Shown in pieces: positions 63,512 to 64,000 of a stretch of 64,000 nucleotides of DNA. This DNA comes from Pseudarthrobacter sulfonivorans (GTDB lineage Bacteria > Actinomycetota > Actinomycetes > Actinomycetales > Micrococcaceae). The position numbers and the translations under genes are program-made. The stretch spans positions 124,001 to 188,000 of the forward strand of contig NZ_JANFCZ010000003.1 of NCBI RefSeq assembly GCF_024391045.1, in the 5' to 3' direction. The notes beneath the pieces were generated by a model. That model saw only the letters and a program-made list of their open reading frames with translations, had not been told where the DNA came from and searched no databases. The number at the start of each line of letters is the position of its first letter. The stretch's first letter is position 1.

Positions 63512-64000
63512 CTTCCCGCCCCGCGTACGGACAGTCTCCGGCCCCGCAGCATCAGGTAGGCGCTCACGGAGCCAAGCACCAGCACAGCCACCAGTCCAAG
63601 GGCCACGGTGGTGTCGGCCTTGCCCACGGCATTAGCCGGCGAAACCGCAGCTGCGCCCGAGTACAGGGTGTCGGTACCGGCGGCGACCCGGGCGTTGCCG
63701 TCAGCAAGCTTCCCCGCCCCGGAAGCCAATTCCTCGGACCCCGAGGCCAGCTTCGAATTGCCGGCGGCAAGCTCTGACGCGCCTGTAGCCAAGGCCTGTG
63801 AGCCCGTCAGGAGGCCGGGGTTGCCGGGGTCAGCGGGATCGCCCTTGATGCCCGTGTTCAGCGCGGACGTTCCTTCCGCCAACCGCGAGCTGCCTGAGGT
63901 AATCCTTGCCACGGCGTTGATCAGGCCAGGATGCTCCGGGTCGCCGGGAACACCATCCATGCCGGTCCGGATCTGCGATGTTCCGGCGGCAAGCAGTTCG
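63496..64000 (-). CDS. repeat-rich membrane protein, C-terminal part (5' partial)
   Basis: 168 codons of a frame that enters from beyond the window end; the ATG at 63960 is internal since E-L-L-A-A-G-T-S reads on upstream. The sequence is a succession of 7- to 11-residue units of the type L-A-x-G-x-x-x-L-A-x-G (SKLASGSEELASGAGKLADG), ending in one helix (VALGLVAVLVLGSVSAYLML) and a basic tail. Similar repeats precede the helices of YhgE/Pip-like proteins and of MMPL-associated envelope proteins in actinobacteria. Function unknown. Confidence 0.7.
   Translation of the reverse strand, partial: ELLAAGTSQIRTGMDGVPGDPEHPGLINAVARITSGSSRLAEGTSALNTGIKGDPADPGNPGLLTGSQALATGASELAAGNSKLASGSEELASGAGKLADGNARVAAGTDTLYSGAAAVSPANAVGKADTTVALGLVAVLVLGSVSAYLMLRGRRLSVRGAGSQASS

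Overview
The window is high-GC, densely coded DNA of an actinobacterium, most likely Arthrobacter/Pseudarthrobacter (Micrococcaceae). This rests on protein character, frequent GTG/TTG starts, several starts that look leaderless, an nrtR-nadA-nadB-nadC-cysteine desulfurase operon, an ilvB-ilvN-ilvC operon behind a peptide attenuator, and a malate:quinone oxidoreductase. No phage, IS element, CRISPR array or replication origin was seen. The genus is an inference; no database search was possible.

Layout. 1-13 kb: the end of an exonuclease/BRCT protein, a DUF4395 membrane protein, an ADP-ribosylglycohydrolase, an aquaporin with an acidic tail, sbcD-sbcC, an MFS exporter, a phosphoribosyltransferase, a beta-lactamase-fold lipid-anchored or membrane-tethered hydrolase, an alpha/beta hydrolase and an amino-acid permease. 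13.3-19.3 kb: the de novo NAD operon, headed by its own Nudix-type repressor, with a promoter/operator that can be read base by base. 19.4-25 kb: GtrA protein, FAH-family enzyme, DUF1684 protein, lipoprotein, transglutaminase-like protein, and an LLM flavin monooxygenase-MarR pair. 25-28 kb: a THI5/NMT1-type ABC importer whose permease gene carries an in-frame amber codon. 28-36.4 kb: RND exporter, mqo, peptide-type binding protein, fasciclin lipoprotein, tRNA-Leu(UAG), Bcp peroxiredoxin. 36.4-39 kb: MarR regulator, then a poorly conserved patch with a membrane-anchored hypothetical, a small Cys-rich ORF and a Doc/Fic C-terminal remnant next to tRNA-Lys(CUU). 39-41.4 kb: a PQQ-type glucose/sorbosone dehydrogenase-like lipoprotein and a low-complexity membrane protein.

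41.6-58.7 kb is dominated by branched-chain amino acid synthesis: ilvD, leader peptide plus attenuator, ilvB-ilvN-ilvC, serA, later leuB and ilvE. Between these lie an FtsX-type ABC exporter pair, metG, and a cell-surface protein next to a sortase. 58.8-64 kb: a hypothetical protein, an MBL-fold hydrolase, an FAH-family enzyme, gltX, a HAD phosphatase and the C-terminal part of a repeat-rich membrane protein running off the window.

The most interesting signals are: (1) the surface protein/sortase pair with no arginine after the sortase cysteine and a non-standard sorting motif; (2) two large intergenic hairpins, after ilvD and after ilvE, that share a tip core and look like one repeat family; (3) the fully legible ilvB attenuator; (4) the NrtR promoter/operator; (5) the amber codon in an otherwise intact permease; (6) perfect inverted repeats in the leuB, ilvE and LLM/MarR control regions.
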